NCBI RefSeq assembly: GCF_003254115.1
Contig: NZ_QKZV01000004.1
Location: 124,001-188,000, forward strand
Source: Hydrotalea sandarakina
GTDB lineage: Bacteria > Bacteroidota > Bacteroidia > Chitinophagales > Chitinophagaceae
Direction of reading: 5' to 3'
Length of the DNA stretch: 64,000 bases
Part shown: positions 1 to 8,699 of the stretch, one piece after another
Position numbering within the stretch: the first letter of the stretch is position 1
Layout: each line of letters opens with the position of its first letter
Program-made: the position numbers and the translations under genes
The notes under the pieces: generated by a model
Seen by the model: the letters and a program-made list of their open reading frames with translations, nothing else
What the model was told of the DNA's origin: nothing
Database searches by the model: none

Positions 1-1906
1 CTTTTGAATGGACATGAAATTGAGCAAATTGATCATTACTTGCATAGGCAGAAGCTAACTGCAATACATTTTTCCGATAATTCAACAACCACAACTCAGC
101 AATTTGAAAAGTGCCATAGTTTGCTAAATAGTTTAATACCTGCAGCATTTGTTGTTGCAGGGATGCTTGAGACTTAAAGAAAAGCCCTATTTGCTGTTGT
201 ACACTTTGCTGTAATTCATTTACTTTAGAAGCAGATATATCGCGCAATACGCCAATCATTCTAATGGGTCTGCCGTTTTCATTTCGAATTAAGTAACCAA
301 TTTCTTCTACATAAACAAAAGCCCCATCAGCACGTTTAAATCTAAATTCTTTTTTCCAGCTGTTTTGATTTTTATCGTTTAAAAAATCTTCCCAACTGTT
401 TTGATTCATTTCTGCATCGTAAGGATGCATTAACATTGCCCAATCAATTAACCGAAATGTTTTATTTGATTTTTCAAATCCAAATATTCTATAAAAACTG
501 TCGCCCCAATAAAAAACATCATTTACAACATCCCAATCGTACAAAGCATCATTGGTGGCTTTATTGATGAGTTGGTACCGTTCATTGTTTTTTTGAATAT
601 GTTCAATATATTCGAACTTAACCAATAATACACTTAACAAACGTTGCGTACGCGTTATGGCCTGTGTTTCGAGTGGCGACAAACCTTTTTCACTGTTAAA
701 GTAAACTAATAAATTAGCAATTATACTGCCTGAAGAATTTAAGATAGGTTGTGCCCAACATGAGCCTAAGCCAAACTGCTGAGCAAGGCCGGTGAAATTA
801 GCCCAGCGGGCTTCCGTTAAATTTTGAGTGTGAACAGAAGTATGCTTAAAGATATTTTTTTCGAATTGGATACCCGATTCATCGCCTACCAATGTTCCAT
901 TAACAGCATCAATGTAGTTTTTAGGCATGGAAGGGGAAGCAATATTCAACAATTTTCCTTCATCAATTTTTACAACCGATGTTTTTAAGTTTGGAAAAAT
1001 TTTTTCAAAATCAGTTAAATAAGTTGAAAGCAAATGCTCTACCGTTATATTTTCGTTAAAGCTTAATGCCATTGCATTTTTTTCAATTTTATCTAACTCT
1101 TTGTAGTAGAACTCGGCAGTAATATCTTGAATGGCACCTACCACACGAATAGGCTGTCCTTTTTCGTTTCGCTTAATAATAGCCCTATCTCGAACATATG
1201 CATATTCGCCATTTAATTTTCTAAACCTAAACTCTTTTAACCACTTTGTTTCAGTTGTTTTAAATGCCATATGTCTAAAATCAGACAAAACAGCATCGCG
1301 CTCATCAGGATGATATAAAGAATTGAAGTATTCATTATTGTCTTTCAAATCTTTGCTTGCTGATGTGCCAAAATTTTCAGCAAAACCTTCGCCTAAATAC
1401 ATTTCATGCGTAACAGGATTATAATCCCACACACTTTCATAACCAGCCTGAAACACCATTTCCAATCGTTCATTTAACTCTTGCAAATGAAGTTTAGAGT
1501 AAATTTCATCTGAAACATCTTGAAAAACACCTACTAATTTTTCAGGTTGATTTTGATTATTGAAAATTATTTTTCCAAAAGAACGTATATGCTTGATGTT
1601 TCCATTTTTTGTAATAAACCGCTTTTGTATTTGATAGGCTGATTTATTTTTAATAGCCTCTTGCATGGTTTGAATGGCCAAGGCTCTATCATCAGGGTGA
1701 ATAACTTCAACTCCTTTTTCAAATGTCACTTCAAATGCATTAGGTTCAAATTCTAACAGTTTAAATACACCATCGCTCCAATATAAAGCATTGGTAATAA
1801 GATTAAGTTCCCAGCTTCCGGTTTTAGCCAGCTCTTCTGTTTGCATAAGCAACAGTTTTTCACGGGCAACTATTTCATTATTTACACTTGACGATTCCTT
1901 TTGCAT
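1..1906 (-). CDS. multi-PAS/GAF sensor protein, probably histidine kinase (C-terminus cut by window edge)
   Basis: The reading frame is open from an ATG at 1906 to the window edge, giving 635 visible residues. Visible order: PAS/PAC 1 at about 20-135 (HPDD at 70-73), PAS/PAC 2 at about 145-265, a GAF-like domain at about 280-430, PAS/PAC 3 at about 440-560, and the start of another GAF-like region from about 570. There is no signal peptide or membrane helix, so it is a cytosolic sensor. The output domain lies outside the window. A histidine kinase is the likeliest output because the adjacent upstream gene is a PAS-rich kinase with a similar first PAS domain. It follows that kinase on the same strand after 106 bp, so co-transcription is possible but the gap could hold its own promoter. 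Signal and partner are unknown. Confidence 0.85.
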   Translation of the reverse strand, partial: MQKESSSVNNEIVAREKLLLMQTEELAKTGSWELNLITNALYWSDGVFKLLEFEPNAFEVTFEKGVEVIHPDDRALAIQTMQEAIKNKSAYQIQKRFITKNGNIKHIRSFGKIIFNNQNQPEKLVGVFQDVSDEIYSKLHLQELNERLEMVFQAGYESVWDYNPVTHEMYLGEGFAENFGTSASKDLKDNNEYFNSLYHPDERDAVLSDFRHMAFKTTETKWLKEFRFRKLNGEYAYVRDRAIIKRNEKGQPIRVVGAIQDITAEFYYKELDKIEKNAMALSFNENITVEHLLSTYLTDFEKIFPNLKTSVVKIDEGKLLNIASPSMPKNYIDAVNGTLVGDESGIQFEKNIFKHTSVHTQNLTEARWANFTGLAQQFGLGSCWAQPILNSSGSIIANLLVYFNSEKGLSPLETQAITRTQRLLSVLLVKFEYIEHIQKNNERYQLINKATNDALYDWDVVNDVFYWGDSFYRIFGFEKSNKTFRLIDWAMLMHPYDAEMNQNSWEDFLNDKNQNSWKKEFRFKRADGAFVYVEEIGYLIRNENGRPIRMIGVLRDISASKVNELQQSVQQQIGLFFKSQASLQQQMLQVLNYLANYGTFQIAELWLLNYRKNVLQLASAYASNDQFAQFHVHSK

Positions 1907-2012
1907 TCGAATGAAAATTTAGTGTGTGCTAAACCGGGAACTTGTTTCTATTGTTCAATTAACAAGTTAAGCATTTTTAAGAATAAAGCATATTGTTTAT
2001 CGGGTGTAAGAT

Positions 2013-4607
2013 TTAAAATTCAATTACAGAATCAGGTAAAGTAAAATAAAAAGTACTGCCTACATCGGGCTGTGATGTTACCCAAATTTTACCGCCAAAG
2101 TTTTCTATTATTTTTTTGGTAATGGCCAACCCAATACCACTTCCGCCGTATTCATCTTTACTGTGCAAGCGTTGAAAAATAACGAATATTTGTTGAAAAT
2201 ATTCTTGGTCAATACCTATTCCATTATCTTGTACACTAAATTGCCATTCATTATTTTGACGGGTGGCATTAATTTGAATAATGGGGGGCTGATTGATTTT
2301 ACTGTACTTTAATGCATTTTGTATCAGGTTTAAAAACACCTGGCGAACTGGTGCTTTAGGTAAGAAAAGTTCCGGCAAACTATTATATTGAATGTTTGCT
2401 TGCTTTTGTTGAATTTGTTGTTGATATAGCAACTTAATTTCTTCAATAACATCTTTAATAGCAATATTTTCAGCTTTATCATGTATGCGCCCAACCCTTG
2501 AGTAGGCCAATAAATCTAATATAATTTGGCGCATACGGGTAGCCCCGTCAACAGCAAAATGTATATAAATTTTTGCTTGTTCATCTAACTGCTTAGAATA
2601 TTTCTTTTCTAATTGTGTTAAAAAGCTGGTAACCATTCGAAGGGGTTCTTGCAAATCGTGCGATGCAACGTAAGCAAACTGTTCTAATTCTGCATTGGAA
2701 GCGGCCAATGCAGCGGTTTGCTTCTTTAAATCATCATTTAATAATTGCAGTTGTATGCCTACTTTTTTAACATCGGTAATGTTCTTTGCATAGCATGCAA
2801 CTCCTGTTATTTCACCACTTGACGACTTAATGGGGTTTAAGGTTACCAGATTATGACTTACATTTCCTTCAGAATCAATAAATGATTCTTCTAAACTAAA
2901 AGATTCACCCATTAATGCTCGGTGATAATACATTTCCCATTTTTCTAATTGATTGCTGTTGAATGCATCTTTCAAAATATATTCACCTTCATTTAACGGC
3001 GAACCGGTAACATTTTCTATAAATTTAAGAAATGCTGTATTGGCAGCAATTAAATTTAAATGTACATCAACAGACCAAATAAAATCTTCAGTGGCGTTGA
3101 TTAATGCATGTAAGTTTTGCTGTATTCTTTTTATTTCATTGGTGTGTTGTTTTTCGCGAGTAACATCGCATGATGCACCAATTATACGAATGGCGTTTCC
3201 ATTTTTATCGCGAATTATATAACCTCGGTCGTAAATAATAGCATAGGTGCCATCTGGTTTAATTAAACGATATTCATCTTCCCAGAAATTAGCATTAGGA
3301 TTTTTGTACAGCTCAGCCCTGTCATCACTTATCCGTTTCCAATCATCAGGATGAACATGAGTTGCCCAAAAGGGATCAACTTCTTCCGGTTTCAGTTTTT
3401 CATAACCCAAAAGTTGTTCCAAAATTTTTCCCGGACGCGTAACGGTATTTTTTTTCAAATCCCAATCCCAAATGCAATCGTTAGTAGCTTTGGCTAATAA
3501 ATCATAACGTTCCTTACTTTCAGCAATAGCTTGTTGACTTATTATTTCTTGTGTAATATTTCGGAAATAAACCGACAAACCAATTGGCGTTGGGTACACA
3601 CTTATATCAAACCATTCTTGAAGTTCATGATAAAAATCTTTAAAATGAAGTGATACTTTCTCATCCATGGCTTGATGATAATATTTCCAGGAATCAGAAT
3701 GCTGATAATTCTCAAAAACAGTCCATAAATTTTTACCAATAATATTTTCTTTCTTAACCTGCAATAACTGTTCAGCCATTCTATTCCAATATGTTACTTC
3801 CCATTTTTTGTTAACTGCAAAAAAGCCATCTCCTATACTTTCTAAAATAGTATTCCGCTCTTCATATAATTTCAGTAATTCAAGCTCTGTTCTTTTTCTT
3901 GCATCAATGTCTTGAAAACTGCCATATACCCTTATACACTTGCCATTTTCAAACTCACCGCGACCTATGGTTCGCACCCATTTGTAATTTCCTTTATGCG
4001 TAATAATTTCCAATTCTTCATCCCAAGGTGTGCCTTTTTCTATACAATTGTAAACGCGCTGTGCAATAACTGACTGGTTTTTTTCACCATTAAAATAACT
4101 GATACCAGTATGTAAATCCGGTTCAAAATCCGGTGACACTTCGCGAATTTTTTTGGTTATGGGCGACCAATACACTTTGTTATTGATTACATCAATTTCA
4201 AAACTGCCTATTTGCGCCAGCTCGTTCGATTCATCGAGTAATGTTTGTAATTTTCTTTGTTCGGTTATATCTTGAACAATACCTAAAACTTGAATTAAAT
4301 TTCCTGCTTCATCATACACCAATTTACCAGTTGATTGCACATATATAATTTGCCCATTTTTATGAATATACCTTGTATGGGTACTGTAAGGTTGTTTATT
4401 GTTTAATGTTGTTTGAAACAATGCTAACGCCGCAGCTCTATCGTCAGGATGAATAATGTTTAAAATATTATCAATATTTAATATTAATTCATTGGGTTCA
4501 TAACCTAACAAGGCATATAAGCCATCAGACCAAACAAATTCTTGGGAAGCGATAATATACTGCCAAGTACCAAAACGCAATAACTGCTCAGCTTCGTTCA
4601 ACAACAT
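2013..4607 (-). CDS. cytosolic sensor histidine kinase with five PAS domains
   Basis: This 864-residue protein carries five consecutive PAS/PAC domains (about 10-118, 126-240, 250-358, 365-487 and 497-615; HPDD at 53-56 and again near 419). A HisKA dimerisation domain follows, with phosphoacceptor H650 in ASHDLQEPLR, and then a HATPase_c domain. The N box is LNLIQNALKYS near 759-769, G1 is DNGIGI at 794-799, and G2 is GGSGIGLAI near 821-829. No membrane segment or receiver domain is visible, so it autophosphorylates in the cytosol and passes phosphate to an unlinked regulator. The ASHDLQEPLR box is typical of Bacteroidota and phytochrome-like kinases. The ATG at 4607 sits behind an A-rich leader without a Shine-Dalgarno sequence. 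No response regulator gene adjoins it here, so the ligand and output cannot be inferred. Confidence 0.93.
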   Translation of the reverse strand: MLLNEAEQLLRFGTWQYIIASQEFVWSDGLYALLGYEPNELILNIDNILNIIHPDDRAAALALFQTTLNNKQPYSTHTRYIHKNGQIIYVQSTGKLVYDEAGNLIQVLGIVQDITEQRKLQTLLDESNELAQIGSFEIDVINNKVYWSPITKKIREVSPDFEPDLHTGISYFNGEKNQSVIAQRVYNCIEKGTPWDEELEIITHKGNYKWVRTIGRGEFENGKCIRVYGSFQDIDARKRTELELLKLYEERNTILESIGDGFFAVNKKWEVTYWNRMAEQLLQVKKENIIGKNLWTVFENYQHSDSWKYYHQAMDEKVSLHFKDFYHELQEWFDISVYPTPIGLSVYFRNITQEIISQQAIAESKERYDLLAKATNDCIWDWDLKKNTVTRPGKILEQLLGYEKLKPEEVDPFWATHVHPDDWKRISDDRAELYKNPNANFWEDEYRLIKPDGTYAIIYDRGYIIRDKNGNAIRIIGASCDVTREKQHTNEIKRIQQNLHALINATEDFIWSVDVHLNLIAANTAFLKFIENVTGSPLNEGEYILKDAFNSNQLEKWEMYYHRALMGESFSLEESFIDSEGNVSHNLVTLNPIKSSSGEITGVACYAKNITDVKKVGIQLQLLNDDLKKQTAALAASNAELEQFAYVASHDLQEPLRMVTSFLTQLEKKYSKQLDEQAKIYIHFAVDGATRMRQIILDLLAYSRVGRIHDKAENIAIKDVIEEIKLLYQQQIQQKQANIQYNSLPELFLPKAPVRQVFLNLIQNALKYSKINQPPIIQINATRQNNEWQFSVQDNGIGIDQEYFQQIFVIFQRLHSKDEYGGSGIGLAITKKIIENFGGKIWVTSQPDVGSTFYFTLPDSVIEF

Positions 4608-5442
4608 TTTTTTGTTTATTAATGATGGGGTTAATGATTAAGGGTTAATTTTTTCAGTTTATAATTCAAGTTTCACCTTCACCAATTAATTGGTATAGTA
4701 GCCAACTAATATCTAAGCTTTAAATCAAAAGGTTTTTTTCATATGCACTTTTTTTTACTATTAAAAATTACTCTCGGCACAATTTTTAAACCTCAAAATA
4801 TACTTAGATATTTTCAAGGGAAAACAGAATTCCTGAATTCGAATTTCAATATTTTGAAATAAAACATTACCTAAAGAAAAAGAAAGTTTCATTAAAGAAC
4901 TTGTCTTTGGCGATAAAAGAATATTGGCCATACTATTGATTAATTATCTGAATATGAAATGTAATTAAGAACTATTTGTATAAATATACAGATTGGCTAA
5001 CAAAAAAGGAAATAAGATATGTACTATTTTCCTCTTTTAATTAAAAAAGTATTGATTTTCTATATGATTTACTTAAGAAAGCTTTTTGTAATAAAAGAAT
5101 ATTTTATGGAATTCAATTGGAGAAAATAACCTAATTAATGGAAAATGATTCATGTAAATCCGGAAATGAAAATGATATTACAAGAAAAAGCTGCCTAACC
5201 TTGGCCATTGGGGTACATTTATTTGCTGATTGACCTTGTTTTTCAAAAAACTAATCAATAAAAGGAATTTCAAAATTAGGCTGTTGTTACACCAAGTGTA
5301 TTGTTATTGCAACATTATTTGTCCTTCATAATATAATATCCAACTGAAATTAATACAAATCAGGCTGTAGAAGTTGTAACTTGTAAAATGTTTAAATTAT
5401 TAATAGAAACCTTTTTCAACCTTTTTTTTGAACGTTTTATTT
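4608..5442. other. AT-rich intergenic region
   Basis: About 835 bp lie between the divergent PAS kinase and the DUF202 gene, very AT-rich throughout. I see no convincing reading frame on either strand, no tRNA-like fold and no strong terminator. It holds short palindromes such as two GAATTC sites near 4828-4841 and a 7-bp hairpin near 4843-4860, which are unremarkable at this base composition. It must contain promoters for both flanking genes, but I could not pick a clear TAnnTTTG match. Confidence 0.5.
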
Positions 5443-5823
5443 ATGCAACCAACAACCCATAATCAAAATACTGCTGACCATTTGGCCAACGAACGTACTT
5501 TTCTTGCATGGATACGCACAAGCATTGGCATTATGGCATTCGGATTTGTGGTAGTAAAATTCAGTTTGTTTGTAAAACAAGTTTCATTAATTCTGGGAAA
5601 AAATACCACTACTCCTTCAGGAAATTATTCCGGCATCATCGGCATAATAATAGTAGCTGTTGGTGCAATAGTGCTGCTGTTATCGTATATCCGTTTTAAA
5701 AAAATAGAAAAGCAGTTAATAGCAGGTCAGTACAAGCAAACATCAAACTTAGTAAGTGTTCTAACTATTGCAATTTTTATAGTGAGTATTTTATTATTGA
5801 TATATCTAATAAGTAGTATTTAA
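5443..5823 (+). CDS. DUF202 / YidH-family small inner-membrane protein
   Basis: A 126-residue membrane protein of the DUF202 (YidH) family. The signature NTADHLANERTFLAWIRTS near residues 9-27 precedes three predicted helices at about 26-44, 62-83 and 103-124, joined by short polar loops. The motif LANERTFLAWIRT is highly diagnostic of the family, whose biochemical role is poorly known. An in-frame TTG lies at 5428, but the ATG at 5443 directly precedes the conserved N-terminus, so I use it. It stands alone, with 76 bp before the GH2 gene and no obvious terminator between, so weak co-transcription is possible. Function remains unassigned. Confidence 0.88.
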   Translation: MQPTTHNQNTADHLANERTFLAWIRTSIGIMAFGFVVVKFSLFVKQVSLILGKNTTTPSGNYSGIIGIIIVAVGAIVLLLSYIRFKKIEKQLIAGQYKQTSNLVSVLTIAIFIVSILLLIYLISSI

Positions 5824-5899
5824 TATTGCTCAAATTAATTTCCATAGGTATAATCTATGTTAAATCAATAATTCATTTTTCGTCAATAAAATCTATTAT

Positions 5900-7708
5900 A
5901 TGTCGTTAAAGAACATTAAAGTAATTATTAAAATTGCAAGTTTACTGGTGATAAATATTTTAATAACTCACTCAACACATGCACAGTGGTTAGTAGCTAA
6001 TGTTGCAGGAAGGCATGTACAAAGTTTAAATGGCAGTTGGGCTGTAATTGTAGATCCGTTTGATGTGGGCGAAAGCAATTGGAAACCCATATGGAAAAAC
6101 CAACATGCAACGGGAGCACATGATTTTTATGAATATGCATTTGACGATGCTATTAATTTACAAGTACCCGGCGATTGGAACTCACAACGGAATGATTTGG
6201 TATATTATGAGGGAACGGTGTGGTATAAAAAAGATTTTAACTACGAGCCTAAAGCCGGACAACGCAGCTTTTTATGTTTTGGTGGTGCCAATTACATAAC
6301 CGACGTTTTTTGTAACGGAGAAAAAGTAGGTAGTCATGAAGGTGGCTTTACCCCTTTTCAATTTGAAGTAACCAATAAATTGCACACAGGTAAGAATGAA
6401 GTTATTGTTCGCGTTAATAATCAAAGAAGGGTTGATGGAATTCCTGCTTTAAATTATGATTGGTGGAATTATGGTGGTATTACACGAGATGTTGATTTGG
6501 TAAGTACACCCACTCAATATATTCAAGATTATTTTATACAGTTAAAAAGAAATGACACTTCGCATATTACCGGCTGGGTGAAACTTGCAGGAGTTAGCCA
6601 TCCTACCCAATTAACCATACATATTCCCGAATTAAACTTTAAATATACTGCACAAACCAATGATTCCGGAAAAGCAAATATTTCGTTTACAGCACATCCC
6701 AAATTGTGGAGCCCAACAAATCCAAAATTATATAAGGTACAAATAACAACCGACACAGATACAATTAGCGAATTGATAGGTTTTAGAACGGTTAGTGTAA
6801 AAGGTACCAACATTCTTTTAAATGGAAAACCAATTTTTTTGAGAGGCATTAACATACATGAACAAATACCACAACGAGCCGGGCGGGCTTATTCTGAAAC
6901 TGATGCGAATATGCTCTTAACATGGGCACAACAATTAGGTTGCAATTTTGTACGCCTTACCCACTATCCACACAATGAACACATGGTACGTATGGCCGAT
7001 AAAATGGGAATTTTGTTATGGGAAGAAATTCCACTTTGGCAGGGAATACAATTTAGTAACCCCGTTATACTTGCAAAAGCCAACAGATTATTAGATGAAA
7101 TGATTGAACGCGATAAGAACCGCAGTGCTATTATACTTTGGAGCTTATCGAATGAAACTACACCTTCGGAAAGCAGAGATACCACTTTAAGGGATATGGC
7201 AGCGCATGCTCGTTTAATGGATCCAACCCGACTTATTACTTCGGCATTTAATCATGTTGCATACAAAGGCAATACCGTTACCATTGATGACAGCCTGAGT
7301 AAGGTGTTGGATGTAGTGGGTGTAAATGAATATATAGGCTGGTACACACCTTGGCCTGCTGAACCTCAAAATATGGTTTGGAAAAATCCATTTAATAAAC
7401 CGCTCATCATGTCTGAATTTGGTGGCGAAGCCTTGTATGGCCACCATGGTTCTAAAGACACTGTCAGCAGTTGGAGCGAAGAATACCAGGAACAATTGTA
7501 TAAAAATCAGGTAGCCATGTTTCAAAACATTCCTTTTTTAGTTGGTACTACTCCCTGGGTATTGGCCGATTTTCGCTCACCCGGACGTTTACAACCCGTT
7601 TATCAACAAGGCTGGAATAGAAAAGGATTATTATCAGACAAAGGCTATAGAAAAAAAGCTTGGTACATTATGCAACAATACTATAAGCAAAAAGAAAATA
7701 ATCAATAA
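5900..7708 (+). CDS. secreted glycoside hydrolase family 2, beta-glucuronidase-like
   Basis: A 602-residue secreted enzyme with a signal peptide ending near THAQ at 26-29. It has the GH2 order: a jelly-roll sugar-binding domain (about 40-205), an Ig-like domain (about 206-300) and a TIM barrel (about 303-595). The predicted acid/base is E419 in SLSNET and the nucleophile is E506 in LIMSEFGGEA. The length and the SEFGGEA context resemble beta-glucuronidase (UidA-type) rather than the longer LacZ type. It should remove terminal beta-linked uronic acid or galactose residues in the periplasm or outside the cell. No SusCD pair lies beside it, so the substrate is uncertain; beta-galactosidase or a related exo-activity cannot be excluded. 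Confidence 0.9.
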   Translation: MSLKNIKVIIKIASLLVINILITHSTHAQWLVANVAGRHVQSLNGSWAVIVDPFDVGESNWKPIWKNQHATGAHDFYEYAFDDAINLQVPGDWNSQRNDLVYYEGTVWYKKDFNYEPKAGQRSFLCFGGANYITDVFCNGEKVGSHEGGFTPFQFEVTNKLHTGKNEVIVRVNNQRRVDGIPALNYDWWNYGGITRDVDLVSTPTQYIQDYFIQLKRNDTSHITGWVKLAGVSHPTQLTIHIPELNFKYTAQTNDSGKANISFTAHPKLWSPTNPKLYKVQITTDTDTISELIGFRTVSVKGTNILLNGKPIFLRGINIHEQIPQRAGRAYSETDANMLLTWAQQLGCNFVRLTHYPHNEHMVRMADKMGILLWEEIPLWQGIQFSNPVILAKANRLLDEMIERDKNRSAIILWSLSNETTPSESRDTTLRDMAAHARLMDPTRLITSAFNHVAYKGNTVTIDDSLSKVLDVVGVNEYIGWYTPWPAEPQNMVWKNPFNKPLIMSEFGGEALYGHHGSKDTVSSWSEEYQEQLYKNQVAMFQNIPFLVGTTPWVLADFRSPGRLQPVYQQGWNRKGLLSDKGYRKKAWYIMQQYYKQKENNQ

Positions 7709-8096
7709 CAAATATGCATTTTTTATAGTATCAATCAGTTAGTATGATTAATTTTTTCTGACAAAAAAAAGAGGACGCCAAAAAAAGCATCCTCGTATTC
7801 CTATTTACCCCTCAACTAAAACTTCATCAACATTATGCAAGTTTTAGAAAGTTTTATTTACTACATGCGTTCGTAAAATGATTTTTAAATTGTAAATATT
7901 TTTATTGTAAAAAAGTAGAAACTAGTTGTAAAACATTAATACAATAATGATGTACACCTAGGTTTAGCATATGTTTTGTTCGCATAGTTAATTATTAAAT
8001 TATGCGCAATATAGATTAGGTTAAAATGTTGGAAAATACCTCTTTAGGGTGACAAGTTTGAATGGCAACATTGAAGATAATTCAAACTGAAATTTT
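7709..8096. other. intergenic region between convergent genes
   Basis: About 390 bp separate the convergent GH2 gene and response-regulator gene. The only structure I see is the hairpin at 7771-7794, annotated separately. The remaining roughly 300 bp next to the response-regulator stop codon are AT-rich and without an open frame of note. They would form a long 3' untranslated region or house a small RNA; I cannot tell which. Confidence 0.45.
7771..7794 (-). terminator. intrinsic terminator serving the minus-strand kinase/regulator operon
   Basis: Inverted repeat GAGGACGC / GCATCCTC (one G-T wobble) with an 8-base A-rich loop. Read on the minus strand, the stem is followed by eight consecutive T residues, the classical intrinsic terminator layout. 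It lies about 300 bp past the response-regulator stop codon. On the plus strand the flanking sequence is less T-rich, so it would stop GH2 transcription less efficiently. Confidence 0.65.
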
Positions 8097-8699
8097 TTAT
8101 GCAATGTGGTGTAACAAATAAACCAATTGCGAAATACTATTTAAGTTATTTTTTTGCAGCATCCGTTTTCTATGCGTTTTAACCGTTTCTACACTAATGT
8201 TTAACCTATGCGCAATTTGCTTAGAAGAAAATCCATTTTGTATCAAAGCTATAATTTCTCTTTCGCGTTCTGTAAGCGATAATGTTGAACCATTTGGTTT
8301 CCCTGTTCTTTGTTGCATTAATTGAAATATAGCCATACGAATTGCAACCAAAAGTTGAGTTTCAGAAAAGGGCTTGGTTATATACATTACCGGCTTTAAA
8401 GCAAAAGCCGATTTTAGAGTAGCAGCATCACTAAATGCAGTTAAAAAAACAATTTCACAATAAAATCTTGCTTGAAGTGTTTGTGCTAAAGCTATTCCTG
8501 ATTCATTGCCTTTTATATGAATATCGCAAAGTGCTACATCCGGTAAAACGCTTGATTTTTCACAAACTGCAATGGCTTCAGCAGCACTTTTTACAGGCCC
8601 AAGAATATTAAATCCTTCTTCTATTAATATATCACAAATTAAATCAGCAGTAATTAATTCATCTTCAACCACCAATATTGTTTCTGTTATGCGCATCAT
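8097..8699 (-). CDS. response regulator, receiver plus LuxR/NarL-type HTH
   Basis: A 200-residue two-domain regulator. The receiver domain (about 6-125) has acidic pocket E12/D13, phosphoacceptor D59 in LCDIHIKG, T87 and K109. The LuxR-type helix-turn-helix (about 140-197) contains SLTEREREIIALIQNGFSSK followed by the recognition region ISVETVKTHRKRM. Its start codon overlaps the stop of the upstream histidine kinase by 4 bp (ATGA), so the two form a translationally coupled pair and presumably a phosphorelay. Two adjacent ATG codons exist (8699 and 8696); the first is used. Target genes are not identifiable from the sequence. Confidence 0.94.
   Translation of the reverse strand: MMRITETILVVEDELITADLICDILIEEGFNILGPVKSAAEAIAVCEKSSVLPDVALCDIHIKGNESGIALAQTLQARFYCEIVFLTAFSDAATLKSAFALKPVMYITKPFSETQLLVAIRMAIFQLMQQRTGKPNGSTLSLTEREREIIALIQNGFSSKQIAHRLNISVETVKTHRKRMLQKNNLNSISQLVYLLHHIA

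Noticed and set aside
1939-1968. Inverted repeat AACTTGTT/AACAAGTT between the two PAS genes
   Set aside because: Eight-bp arms in AT-rich DNA without a T-tract on the relevant strand; not convincing as a terminator.
4843-4860. 7-bp hairpin and paired GAATTC sites
   Set aside because: Expected by chance in such AT-rich sequence; no associated gene.
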